This document shows positions 20,429 through 30,062 of a stretch of 64,000 bases of DNA, piece after piece. The position numbers were made by a program, and so were the translations under genes. Position 1 is the stretch's first letter. Each line of letters begins with the position of its first letter. Source of the DNA: Caecitellus pseudoparvulus. Taxonomy: Eukaryota > Bigyra: Bicosoecida. Location: NCBI GenBank assembly GCA_965644315.1, contig CBFFRQ010000040.1, positions 1-64,000 on the forward strand. The letters are read 5' to 3'. Below the pieces are notes generated by a model that was given only the letters and a program-made list of their open reading frames with translations, made no database searches and was not told where the DNA came from.

Positions 20429-21604
20429 CTACTGTGCTGTGTCAGCACCTAGGGCGCTGGAGTTGACCCTGGGCTGCAATAGCAGCATGGTTCCCCCATC
20501 AGCCTCAACTGGGACTGCCACACAGCTGCCCTTTGCAGATTCCAGCTGACGACGTGCAAGCACAGGGATATCAACGGTAGAGGAGAAGTCAAGGAGGCCT
20601 GCCTTGGCCTGAAGCTGGGCCGACAGGGCTCCCTCGTCCGCAGATGCCGGAATGTCGATCCAGTGCGTGGCTGGTGTTGCTACAGAGGCAAAAGTTTCGT
20701 GCCAAAGCTGTAGGATCTCCTCCAAGCCACGCAGGATCATGTTTGCCAGCTGCAGAGTGCCGAGGCGTTGTTTCAGGGCGTGCCCCGACCGGCTGCTCTG
20801 CAGAGCTGCAATGAGCGCATCTCGTGACACTTGCAGCAGAGTGAACGGGAGGCCAAACGTTTGACCCATGCTGGCGCATAGTGCTACGCGTGCAGTGCGC
20901 CCATTGCCATCGGCGAAGGGGTGCACGAATAGAAGCTCGTGGAAGAAGGTCGCTGAGACCTCGGCTGCGGCGGCCACCGTGGCCGCTCTGTCCGAGCCCA
21001 TTCGTCGTACGCGCTCCATGCCCTCGTTGTGCGTGTCACACGCAGCCTCTAGACCAGCTGGAATGAGTGCTGGTCTCATGTACTGCTTGGTACACTGCAT
21101 AGGCATGGCAGCGCTCGTGCGGAGCTTCCCGGCAACTTCGGGGCGCGTGCTGCCGAGCACGTGGGCGTGCAGCTCCTTGACAAGGTCGGGGGTGGCGTAC
21201 CCTCGCCCAACGCCAATCAGCCCGCATGGTACAGTGCCCACCTGGCCCTGAAGCAAGGCGGCTTCACTGGTCTCACCTTCTCCTTCAGCTGCACCATGCT
21301 CAGTACAAGATAGAAGCCTGTATGCCTGCCACACACCCTCGGCGAGTTTGTGGCGGGCAGTTGGCAAGCCAGGTACAACCACATCCATGGCCTCCTTCTC
21401 TGTGAGCTCTACTGTGCACTCGTGCAGCACGACGCGCTGAACAAAGTGAGCTGCCACTCTGCAGGTGGCCGCTGCGACAGCGGCCTCCTGCCCAGCGTCA
21501 AGCACTTCTGCGCGCTCTGAGAACAGCTGGCAGATTGACTCGGAGCAACGCTGAAGCGCTTCCTCCGCTTTGGCAATGGCAGCCACATACTCGCTGTCCA
21601 GCAT
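20429..21604 (-). CDS. Fic-domain protein
   Basis: 391 residues from the ATG at 21604; in-frame codons further upstream are not ATG. The complete Fic active-site motif HPFADGNGRTAR is at residues 228-239, with the catalytic His228, acidic Asp232 and Gly-Asn-Gly-Arg phosphate-binding loop. Fic enzymes transfer AMP (or other phosphate-containing groups) from nucleotides to Ser/Thr/Tyr hydroxyls of proteins, or remove it. About 200 helical residues precede the motif and 150 follow. I do not see the autoinhibitory [S/T]xxxE[G/N] helix motif. No transmembrane segment or TPR repeats are visible, so it is not an FICD/HYPE-like ER protein; the layout is closer to stand-alone Fic proteins common in bacteria. 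No intron was found. Codon use resembles its neighbours. Confidence 0.82.
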   Translation of the reverse strand: MLDSEYVAAIAKAEEALQRCSESICQLFSERAEVLDAGQEAAVAAATCRVAAHFVQRVVLHECTVELTEKEAMDVVVPGLPTARHKLAEGVWQAYRLLSCTEHGAAEGEGETSEAALLQGQVGTVPCGLIGVGRGYATPDLVKELHAHVLGSTRPEVAGKLRTSAAMPMQCTKQYMRPALIPAGLEAACDTHNEGMERVRRMGSDRAATVAAAAEVSATFFHELLFVHPFADGNGRTARVALCASMGQTFGLPFTLLQVSRDALIAALQSSRSGHALKQRLGTLQLANMILRGLEEILQLWHETFASVATPATHWIDIPASADEGALSAQLQAKAGLLDFSSTVDIPVLARRQLESAKGSCVAVPVEADGGTMLLLQPRVNSSALGADTAQ

Positions 21605-22277
21605 AGTCTGTGAACGACGTTCACAGCGATGGGTATGTATCACTTCTGCTTGTTGTTACGCTTGCGCGCTGTTGGCGCGGCACATGCGAAAGGCGGTGCT
21701 GATTCCGGAAGCCGGGAACCGCGCCGAATTCCGCTGCCACTCTGCACACTTGCCTGCGCGCTGCTTGAGCTCGCAGAGTAGTTTGCTGCGCCCGAATAAT
21801 TCCCACTACTTTTTATTAATCCCAGCCAGGACCAACCGTGTTTAATTTGTTTGGCTGTGCCTTCACACTCGCTTCAAAATGAAGCCCCGCCAAGGGAGTG
21901 ACTCAGTATTTGGACTGCCAAGCCGCAGCATCAAACGATTCAAGACGCAAAAGTAGCAAGGAGGCCGCATAGTGGCCCTGACCAAGCTGCATTGGTGGTG
22001 ATGGTGAGCCATCAGAGCACTGCACTGCAGGCCGGCGGCACAAATACACGGAATGACATGCGAGCACATGCAAGCCGGAAGGGGGGGGGCTTGGTGCGCA
22101 GGACCCGTCCGCTTGATTGCCATGGAAGTGCGAGACACGACTTGTGGGCTGGGCGCTCCAGCTGCGCTGAAGGGGCACAGTCCAGGACAGCCAGGCAGGC
22201 CTCGGCAACAGCATGACACACCCACACTGGAGCCAGGCACACCCGCTGCTCCTGCGACACTCCCACACACCGTAGTT
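21605..22277. other. Intergenic, AT-richer
   Basis: 673 bp between the Fic start codon and the stop of the membrane/coiled-coil gene. It is notably AT-richer around 21790-21860. No conserved gene or RNA recognised. Confidence 0.5.
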
Positions 22278-23956
22278 TCACTCCTCGCGGGAGGTCTCCT
22301 GAATGGGCAGGGCGGCCTCGTCCCCGCCGCCGGCTGCACCCGCTCCCCCGACAGAAGGCGCCGGCGCTCGGCCAGCGCTGGGGTGGCGGCTGTGTCCTGC
22401 TCCACTCGTGCGCCGCGCCAGGGTGTGCAGGAAGCTGCCCCCCGTGGAGGGCAGGCTGCCCGCCCCGATGAGCGCCCCGCCAATGCCCGACACGCCCTCC
22501 ACGTCGCTCATGTCACTCATGGTGGCCTCTGTTACACCGCCCATCTGCCGCTCCAGCAAGTGCTGCAGGTCCAAGTTGGCCGCCTGCTCCACCTCCACCT
22601 GAGTCGTCAGCTTCTGACACCTGTCATCCAGCGCCTCTGCCCGCCGCTGGGCCTCAGACGCTGCTGCACGCGCCTGCTCGGAGGCGTTATGTGCACTGGC
22701 CAGGCGCTGGGAGAGGGTGGCGGTTTGGTCTTGCAGGCGCCGAATCTCCTCTTGGGCGGCCAGCAACTCCGCGATCTTGCGCTGGGCCACTGTGGAGCTG
22801 TCCGAGGTGCCCGACACCAGCTCCCGGAGTTGCAAGTTGAGGTCGCGCACGCTGCCCCAGAGCCCAGCGTTGGCCTCTCGCAGGCGCAGGATGAGGTCGT
22901 GCGCGGTGGGCAGGTCCCCAGGTAGGTCGTCATCGGCACTGGGTCTGTGGGAAGGCGCAGCTGCGGAGGGGGGCGGGGCGCCCCAGCCGTGCAAGTCCCT
23001 GCCAGCCCCAATACTACTGGCGCCACGGTGGTGGTGGGGCAGCGGGGCGTCACCAACACTGCCCAGGCTCATGTCCAGCGTCGTGTCCGCAGGCCGCCCG
23101 GGGGCCTTGACTGGCGTCCCCACGAAAGTGCTTTCGTTGCCCCCTCCACCCTGGTGCCCGAAATGGGCTGGCGTTGCGCCCCGTTGGCCAGCCCCCCGCC
23201 CCCGCGCGGAGCCGGGGACACTGCCAGCGGACCCGTTGATGCCTGGGCGGGAGGACAGGTCCATGCTCTTGCTAGCCTCTGGCAGGTGCCGGTTGACGTT
23301 GTGGTGATTGGACAGTGCCAGTGTGGCGTAGCCGGCTCCCAGCATGATGACCAGCTCCACGCAGGACAGGACACGAAGGAGCAGCAGTGCGAGGGGTGCG
23401 CCATTCACGTCCTTGTCCAGGTCGGACTGCACCCCCACCAGGACGAGGTACACTGCGTTGGCAGCGAGGATGGGCAGCACGCTCAGCATGACGTGTCGAG
23501 TCAACTGCCGGTGCACAGCCAGGTAGCCGCCCTCCAACAGCGGCCACTGAGCACGCATAATGAAGACTCCAAGGAACGCAACAACGACAGAGGCGACGGC
23601 GTGCAGCAAGCCTGCATGGGCAGTCTGCAAGGGGCGGGGCCGGACCACACGTTTGCGCCAACGGCAGGGGCAGCGGCGGGGAATCTCAGAGGGGCACTGC
23701 CGCCACCACCACCCACCTCATGGAACCATTTGTCTACAATGGGCATGAACCAGACCATGGCTACGTACACAACCTGCGCGAGGGCTCGGCAAGTGTGCAG
23801 GCGGTGTTTCCGGGCGTTCTCGTACTGCACTGCACCTGCCCCGCTCACCATCACAATGCTCTGCAGCGCGGCAAACAGCGAGATGGACGTGGGAAAGGGG
23901 ATGAACACGTCTGTTGAGAGGGAGAAGTCCCCCAGCAGGGGACTTGGGTTCACCAT
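22278..23956 (-). CDS. Multipass membrane protein with cytoplasmic coiled coil
   Basis: Exons 23956-23717 and 23624-22278 join in phase 0 (528 residues). The first 210 residues hold about five hydrophobic helices: around ISLFAALQSIVMVSGAGAV, AQVVYVAMVWFMPIV, HAVASVVVAFLGVFIM, VMLSVLPILAANAVYLVLV and LLRVLSCVELVIMLGAGYAT. A Gly/Ser/Pro-rich linker follows. Then comes a coiled coil of about 130 residues (LRLREANAGLWGSVRDLNL to DLQHLLERQM) and a Gly/Ala-rich acidic end. I could not assign it to a family. The topology would suit a membrane anchor with a cytoplasmic oligomerisation or tethering arm. Confidence 0.68.
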
Positions 23957-24766
23957 CCTCCGCTCCTGTCTGACAGGTGGAATAACGTTTCCTGCTTTGG
24001 CAAGATGCGAAGCGTCACAGCGCCTGAAAAGCAACCTTGCCAATGTCTAAGCTTGAAAGGCGGAATAGGGCTCTTGGAACGTGAATCAGTTATGGAATTG
24101 GTGTTTTGAGTTGTGGAAGGTGGCTGACGTCTTTATGGCCTTCGATTGGCAGCCTGCTCGGCAGCGAACTGATTTCCGCAGGTGTAGCTCTGGCAAATGG
24201 GCCACACTACGCATTGATTTGAGGCCCCAGCCACAAAAACGTGATTGATTCAAGATCCTCGTTATACATTCACTCCCCCAGGAAGCCCGCTTCACCGCTT
24301 TCTTCCCCTTTGCTTGGCGGGCTTGCGAAGGAGAGGCTGGGTCGGATCAATCCAAACAGCACACCGGCCATGATAGAATTCAGCGACGTGACAAGCCGCA
24401 TCAAGGAAAAACCGCGAAGTATTCGGATCACAGTGCTATTGATTTGCCCGCTGCGTGCTTTTCTTTATCATTCGGCGTTCAGGAGTAAGAAAAGGCCGAA
24501 GAAAGTGCCGGTCTGTTGTGGAAACACTTACGAGCCCTTCGCGCTGGCTAGCGACTTTGTTCCATTGGGAGCGTCTTCATCCTAGCCATGTGCGACTTTG
24601 TTCCAATTGGAGCGTCTCAATCCTAGCCATGTTCCCGTTCCATGTTGTAAAAGTTTCTCTCCCCATCTTGCACCCATGTCCCATCCATAGCTCAGGCGTC
24701 CTTCAGTGCATTGCACGGGGCAGCCTCCACGCCCGATTCGCTGCCATGCCCCACTGCGGCACGCGG
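23957..24766. other. 810-bp intergenic, AT-richer, with a tandem repeat
   Basis: No gene recognised. It is one of the least GC-rich stretches in the window and holds a 41-bp tandem duplication at 24551-24632. It contains the promoter of the membrane/coiled-coil gene and the 3' UTR of the Gag1-clamp gene, with a minus-strand AATGCA at 24712-24707. Confidence 0.55.
24551..24632. repeat. 41-bp tandem duplication
   Basis: Units 24551-24591 and 24592-24632 both begin GCGACTTTGTTCCA and end TCCTAGCCATGT, with a handful of substitutions between. There are only two copies, in an AT-richer intergenic setting. Confidence 0.88.
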
Positions 24767-26852
24767 TCAGCCCATGCGCGGCATGGCCCTGCCGTAGGCG
24801 GCAGAGGGGTGTGCCGCCTGGGCCATGTTCATCTCCTCGGCCGCCCACATCTCCACAAACAGGTCCACGACGTCCGTGAGGCGCATGGGTCCGGGGAGGG
24901 TATAGGACCGGCGCAGGACGGCGAGTTCGTCGTACACCTGGTCGAAGTCCACCTTGGGCGGGGGCGGGGGCTTCTGCATGTTGGTGGTGCGGGCGGTCCA
25001 TGTCTCCCGCATGTCGTACCAGTTCTGCAGTCCGACGTTGAAGAAGCCGCCTCGCTCACCCTGGGGCCACCAGGGGTCGCGCCGGAGCAGAGCGCGGGAC
25101 ACCTCGTCCCCCGTGATGCCGCCGCCCACCTCCTCGCTGTCGGCTTCGTAGCCAGACGCGCCGTCGTCGGTGTGGGCGGCCTTGCCTGCCACGCCTGCGG
25201 ATGTCGCGCGCCGGGCTGCCGCTGCCTGCACTGCCGCGTCGTGCACCGCCAGGGTGAGGGCGGTGGACTTGAGGCCGCCGTCTGTGGAGGCGCCTGTGCC
25301 GGTGAAGCTGCCCCACGGCCCACGCAGGGGGCACAGCTTCAAGCTGCTGTGGGGGTCGGCCACCACGTCAGGGTTGGCCTTGAGGTAGTCTGCGAGGCCC
25401 AGGGCACACTCCACGGCGTTGGGTGCGACGGCATTGGCCAGGGCGAACACGTCCAGGGGCAGGAGGGGCAGGCCCTGGGTGAGGGCTGCGGTGTACTGCG
25501 CGGCATGTGGCGTGCCGGCGGGCACCAGGGCCCCCACATCGGCGACGCTGGCGGGGCGGCGGATGAGGGTGGCGTCCAGGGGCGTGTACACGACGATGCT
25601 GCCGCGGTGGCCGTCGCCGTCCAGGGACATGTCCACGAGGTCCATCAGGACGTCCTCCAGGATCTCCGGGTCCGCCTCCTGCATGGTGGAGAGCTTGGCC
25701 TCCACCAGGTCCTCCAGGGCTCGCTGGGTGGTCACGTTCAGCTGCTCGCTCATGAGCGCCGTGACGTTGATGTGGGACGCCAGGCGTTCGCGCCAGGCCC
25801 ACACGACGTCGCTGCGCCCAGCCTCGTGCAGCGTCTGGCTGGAGCTGCTGCCCAGCTTCTCATCCGCCAAGGCGACACCGGCGGGGGGGTCCGTGCCCCC
25901 CTCCCCCGAGGCGCCCAGCGTCGCCGGCGCCGGCCACGCGGACCCCACGCGCTGGTGCAGCCACATGGACAGGCGGAGCTCGGGGCGCTCCCCCACCAAG
26001 TCAGTGGCCCCCTCGGCCGGCGTGTCTCCCGCTGTCTGCCCCAGGCGCACGGCCAGGCGGTCGCGCAGGTTAAACACGCCTGCCGGGGCAAAGGTGAAGG
26101 TGACCAGGCTGCCGCCAGCCTTGGTCAGGTGCATGAGCACGTCCATGCCCTCGATGGACGCCGTGCCGAAGGGCTTGCGCCAGAGGGCGCAGTGCACCAG
26201 GTCGAAGGAGGCGGGGGACAGGGCGTCGCCACTGGCCTTGCTGGCGCCAGCAGTGCTGCCGGCCTTGGTCCCCGACGTGCCTGGCACGGTGACTTGCTCG
26301 TGGGGGACAGTCTCCAGCAGGGGTGTCTCCACGAGGGTGACGTGCTTGCCCAGGCGCTCGTCTGCTTTCAGCTTCTCGTAGTTTTTGGTCGCGTGCACCA
26401 CGACGTACTCAGTGTTGGGACGCGCCACCAGCAGCAGCCGCAGGATCTCAGCATCGTACTGGGGGGAGCCACTGTGGGCTGCCAGCACACGGAAGGGGGC
26501 AGGGCTTGGCCTGCGAGGGGCAGGGGGTCGGAAGGGTGGATTGTGCTGGAGGCAGGCGCAGGCCATTTCGCCCCGCCAATGGCAGGCGCAGCAGTGCACC
26601 ACAGCCAGCACCCGCACAAACAAGTGCTATTCGCGTGCTGCTGCAACGAGGCCAGCAAGCGACAGCGCAGCGGGAGCCAGGGCACGAGATGGCAGAAACG
26701 GAAAGGCACAGGCGCAAGTGCGGAAGATGGGCACGGTCACCGGGCACCGCCACGCACGTCAAAGCTGCAAACTTGAGCCGGAACCACTCCAGAGCACTGT
26801 AGTATGATGCCAGTGCCAGGTTGGGCACAGCTACGGGCGTTCCTGCGGCCAT
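24767..26852 (-). CDS. Rossmann-like N-terminus fused to a Gag1-like clamp domain
   Basis: Exons 26852-26758 and 26471-24767 (599 residues) join as GTGCGTGG...CACAG in phase 2. Residues of about 20-190 look like a Rossmann-type fold, possibly methyltransferase-like: EWFRLKFAALTTGSPQYDAE, then NTEYVVVHATKNYEKL, FDLVHCALWRKP and GGSLVTFTF. No clear SAM-binding glycine motif is present. Residues of about 505-580 match the Gag1-like clamp (formerly DUF4050): FNVGLQNWYDMRETWTART, then VDFDQVYDELAVLRRSYTLP, PMRLTDVVDLFVEMWAAEE. The clamp is found in fungi, plants and protists. The middle contains an Ala/Leu-rich helical region. The fusion is unusual to my knowledge. Function unknown. Confidence 0.62.
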
Positions 26853-27096
26853 GGCTGAGAGGGGCTGGGTGCTGCCTCTTGTGGCTTTCTGAGCTGGGCG
26901 ATGGCGAAGCTTTGGGCTGGTGCGGAGCAGGCTGCAGGGCGAGTGGAGGCAAGGAGCAGTGCCACCAGGGTGAGCAGGGCATGGGCAGCGCTGAAGAAAG
27001 TGCATGACACGTGGCCTTGTTCCGGCCTGCACCCCGGCTGCCGCGCACTGCCGGCGTCAGTCGATGCGGTCAGGTGATGTCGGTTCTTGCATTCGT

Positions 27097-28302
27097 TCAC
27101 TTCCGGGCCGCCCGGCCAGCGCGGCGTTTGCACAGCGCAGCCAGATCTAGCAGGGGCCTGATGCTGCGCTTGTCAGCGTACGCTGGCGCGATGCGCTTCA
27201 GCGTCCCGTCGCCCAGTGCCACAAGCCCGGCTGCGACATCCGCTGGGAGGTCGGGGGCAGCCTCCCCGCCCAGGCGAGGGCCACGCTGGGCTGGCAGGGG
27301 GGCCTCAAGAAAGGCGCTTCGCTGCAGTTCAAAGTCCTCGCTGCCCACGAGGGCCGCGACGCCCTGGGCGCTGGCCAGGAGGGTGGAGTCCGGGAGGTTG
27401 TGTGGGTTGGCTAGCATGACGGCGACCCACCCGCCCAGCACGTTGAAGCGCAGGAGCTGCTTGACGAAGCCCTCCATCTGCAGCTTCAAGGCATCCACCT
27501 GCAGCCCCATGTCAGCCAAGAACACCATGGCCTTGCCCACGAGGCTGTCCGCCGCCGGAACAGACGACTGCAGGGCACTGCCTGAAGACTTGCCCTCTGC
27601 GGCAGCCTCAGAAGGCGCCGAGCCTGCGGCAGGGTCACTGGGCCCAGCGTACCACAAGACAGAGGCGGCATCGCCCGCTGCGAAGGTGCGTCCCAGCAGC
27701 TCGGCCAGCAGGGGCAGGTCGGTGGTTTGGGCGGCCTCGGGGTGAGCCCACACGTTGTGCAGCGTCTTGCACACGCCCACCTCGAACTTCTCACACGCCT
27801 CCAAGGCGTCTCGGGAGGTGACGGACAAGGGCACTGCTGTGTTGCCAGAAGCAAGCACGGCCCCCATGCCCAGGTCAGCGGCCAGGCCAGTGTCGTGCCC
27901 CAGCAATGCACACCGAGAGTAGTCGTCCAGCATGCGCAGGCACAGGTTGAGCTTGCCATCCTCCAGCATGAACCTCAACGCCACTTCTTCGCCTTCCCAC
28001 AGCGTCTGCCCGTCCTTTCCCGGCAGGTTGCGCTCCTGCAACGCTCGGCAGGTGACCGTGGCAAATACCGCAGCACGCCACGGTAGCGAGCAGGCTGTCT
28101 CACCAGGTCAGTCACCCGGCCCATGCGGGACAGGGAGTTAGCACACGCAATCCAAGGCGCCGTCAGCACAGCATGTGTTGCCTGAGACGGCGTCGGAGTG
28201 GCTGTGCAGTGCATGTGGTGTGCCGCTTCAAGCCCGCTCACATACCAAGGCTTTCATGGAAGCTCTCAAGTCCGCAGTCAGGCTCGCTGTCAGCTCCTCC
28301 AT
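27097..28302 (-). CDS. Conserved-looking helical protein of unknown function
   Basis: Exons 28302-28246, 28181-28104 and 28035-27097 (357 residues) are all phase 0, with GTATGTG and GTGAGAC donors. The product is mostly alpha-helical without transmembrane segments. Its best marked parts are APWIACANSLSRMGRVTDL, then ALRFMLEDGKLNLCLRMLDD, KFEVGVCKTLHNVWAHPEA, and a later VGKAMVFLADMGLQVDALKL. I do not recognise the family. A weak resemblance of the second half to CYRI/FAM49-type helices was considered but is not convincing. The stop is followed three bases later by AATGCA on the minus strand. The start codon lies 373 bp from the divergent Sos7-like gene. Confidence 0.65.
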
Positions 28303-28675
28303 GCCGTCAACAGCACTGGATGTACTGTATGCTCCGGCCCGCGCAGCCATGGTTCCCGGGCCTCAGCAACTGAGGCGCGCTTGGTCAGAGCGCTTCTCAG
28401 CTGCTCGCCGCGCCGGCAGTGCGTCGCAAGGAAACGAGGGGGGGTGCGCTGACCGTCAGCCACCGGGCGAGAAAACTTGATCACCTCGCGTATGTGAGCA
28501 TCTGCGCTGTTTGCCCACTGTCGCTGAATGCACCGCTGCAAGAGTTGCCGGGCGGCGTTGCTTGCTGCGTGCGAGGCCACCTTCGCGGCACGGCAACTTG
28601 AGCCAGGGAGGGCTCCAACCCCTGAGCCTTTCGCTGGTTCCAGGGAGGAAGAGCAAGTCAACGAAGCACCCGAAC
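28303..28675. promoter_or_regulatory. Divergent intergenic region
   Basis: 373 bp between two start codons facing away. A plus-strand open frame across its left part runs antisense into the first exons of the neighbour and was not accepted. It presumably holds both promoters. No named element seen. Confidence 0.4.
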
Positions 28676-29860
28676 ATGACATCTGTTGAGTGTGTGGACC
28701 AGGCTGAACAGTGCGTGAGGCGGGGAAGCCCGGCGCTCCACCTGCCGTTACGCCCAAAACGCCGCGGCGAAACGCAGGCTCGTTCAGCGGGCTGAGGCGG
28801 CCTTGGAGAAGCTGCAGGGACCTGCTGACAAGCAAGAGGCATCTGTATTGCTGGAACAAGTGGCTGCCCTCGAACAGCAGTTCTCTTCCACCGCGGCGCA
28901 GTACATGCACCACGAGGCGCTGTTGTCCTTCCTCAAGGGTGTCACGTCTGCCACCGACTTGCCGCCCGCGCTGCCAGGTAAGCGAGACGCATGCCAGCGC
29001 ACCCCGGGCCACTTCGCCCACACACGCCCCTCTGCGCCCCCCGCCCCCCCTCGTCAGAAGCCGAGCTGCTCAGTGCCTGTGCCGTGACAGCCGCCCCTGC
29101 GCCGGGTGTGGCCGCCCTCATGACCAGCGCACTGGACGCTGCGAGCGAGCTGGGGCAGACTGCCACAGGCACCCGTGCAGCCCTGGCAGACATCTCCGCC
29201 GCCCTGCAGGCGCACAAAGCCAGCCTCACGGCCAGCAAGGGCTCGTCCCCTGGCCCAGTCGTGGTGCAGACTCCTGACGGGGAAAGCCACAGCCTGACCA
29301 GCCCGAGCCAAGCCCAGGCGGTGTTGGAGGCAGCCTCCGCGGCGGCACAGGCCGCAGCCACCGACGCCACGGCAGCCAAGGAGGCCTGCGCGGCAGGGGC
29401 ACAGGAGGAAGCCGCCCTGGAGGCCGAGATCGCCGAGCTTGAGGCCCGGGCAGCGGCGTTGCGTCGTGCCGCTGAGGAGCGGGCGGCGAGTGAGGCCAGC
29501 CCGTCGCAGCAGGCGCTGAGCGTGCAGGCGTGGTACAAGGACACTGCCGCCACCCTGGCGCAGTTCACAGGCGTGGAAGTGACCAGTGTCTCTGCGCAGG
29601 TGGGCGGGCAGTGCCTCGCTGCGTTGCAGCTGGCTGGCTTGCCGGGAGTCAGTTTGGAGGTGCAGTACACGCCGCTCGGTGACCCAGGCGCGGGTGCTGG
29701 CGAGACGGCCCAGGCCCCTCGTGTGGCACTGCATGACATCACAGTGCAAGGGTCCGTGGGGGTGCCGCCCGCGGAAGTGGAGGCAGCGCGCGCAGAAGCG
29801 CTGCGGTGTGGGGACTTGCAAGTCCTCCTGACGGCGCTGCGAGGGGGGGGTGCAGCGTGA
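28676..29860 (+). CDS. Candidate Sos7/Kre28/Zwint-type kinetochore protein
   Basis: Exons 28676-28710, 28778-28977 and 29058-29860 join in matching phases (345 residues). The N-terminus is a coiled coil, EQLVQRAEAALEKLQG then LLEQVAALEQQFSSTAAQYM followed by HHEALLSFLKGVTSA. This resembles the signature of fungal Sos7 and of Kre28/Zwint, partners of KNL1: a coil, then an F-x-x-x-x-x-x-Y segment and a helix ending in FLKxI. A second coiled coil (DATAAKEACAAGAQEEAAL) leads to a globular C-terminus of about 100 residues, WYKDTAATLAQFTGVEVTSV to LQVLLTAL, which could be an RWD fold. The match is by pattern only. An unrelated coiled-coil/RWD protein is possible. It precedes gamma-tubulin by 202 bp on the same strand. 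Confidence 0.42.
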
Positions 29861-29879
29861 GCGGGCGACCCAGAGGGTC

Positions 29880-29885
29880 AATGCA
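29880..29885 (+). promoter_or_regulatory. Candidate polyadenylation hexamer AATGCA
   Basis: AATGCA lies 20 bases after the stop of the Sos7-like gene, one of about ten genes in this window with this hexamer close behind the stop codon. Confidence 0.35.
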
Positions 29886-30062
29886 GCGTTGTATCAAAGT
29901 ACACAAGACTGTCCCCACCATCCTTTGTGCTGTGCTGAGGGCCAGGGTGGTTTTCTGGGTTTCTGCTGAGGACACACTTGTGAAGTCCGTCGCTGCGGCA
30001 CGCCTTTTGGGTCTGACTTGAGGCTGCGGTTGTGGAACGGTACAGGGCCACAGCCAGGTACC

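Noticed and set aside
20429-21604. Fic protein as part of a bacterial toxin-antitoxin pair or contaminant contig
   Set aside because: No antitoxin-like partner is adjacent, codon use matches the neighbours, and it lies between ordinary eukaryotic genes.
27097-28302. CYRI/FAM49-family assignment
   Set aside because: Only a vague helical similarity in the second half; the conserved Rac-binding signature of that family is not visible.
28175-28480. Plus-strand ORF beginning MLPETASEWL as a first exon of the Sos7-like gene
   Set aside because: It overlaps antisense the first two exons of the 27.1-28.3 kb gene, and a better first exon with exact phase exists at 28676.
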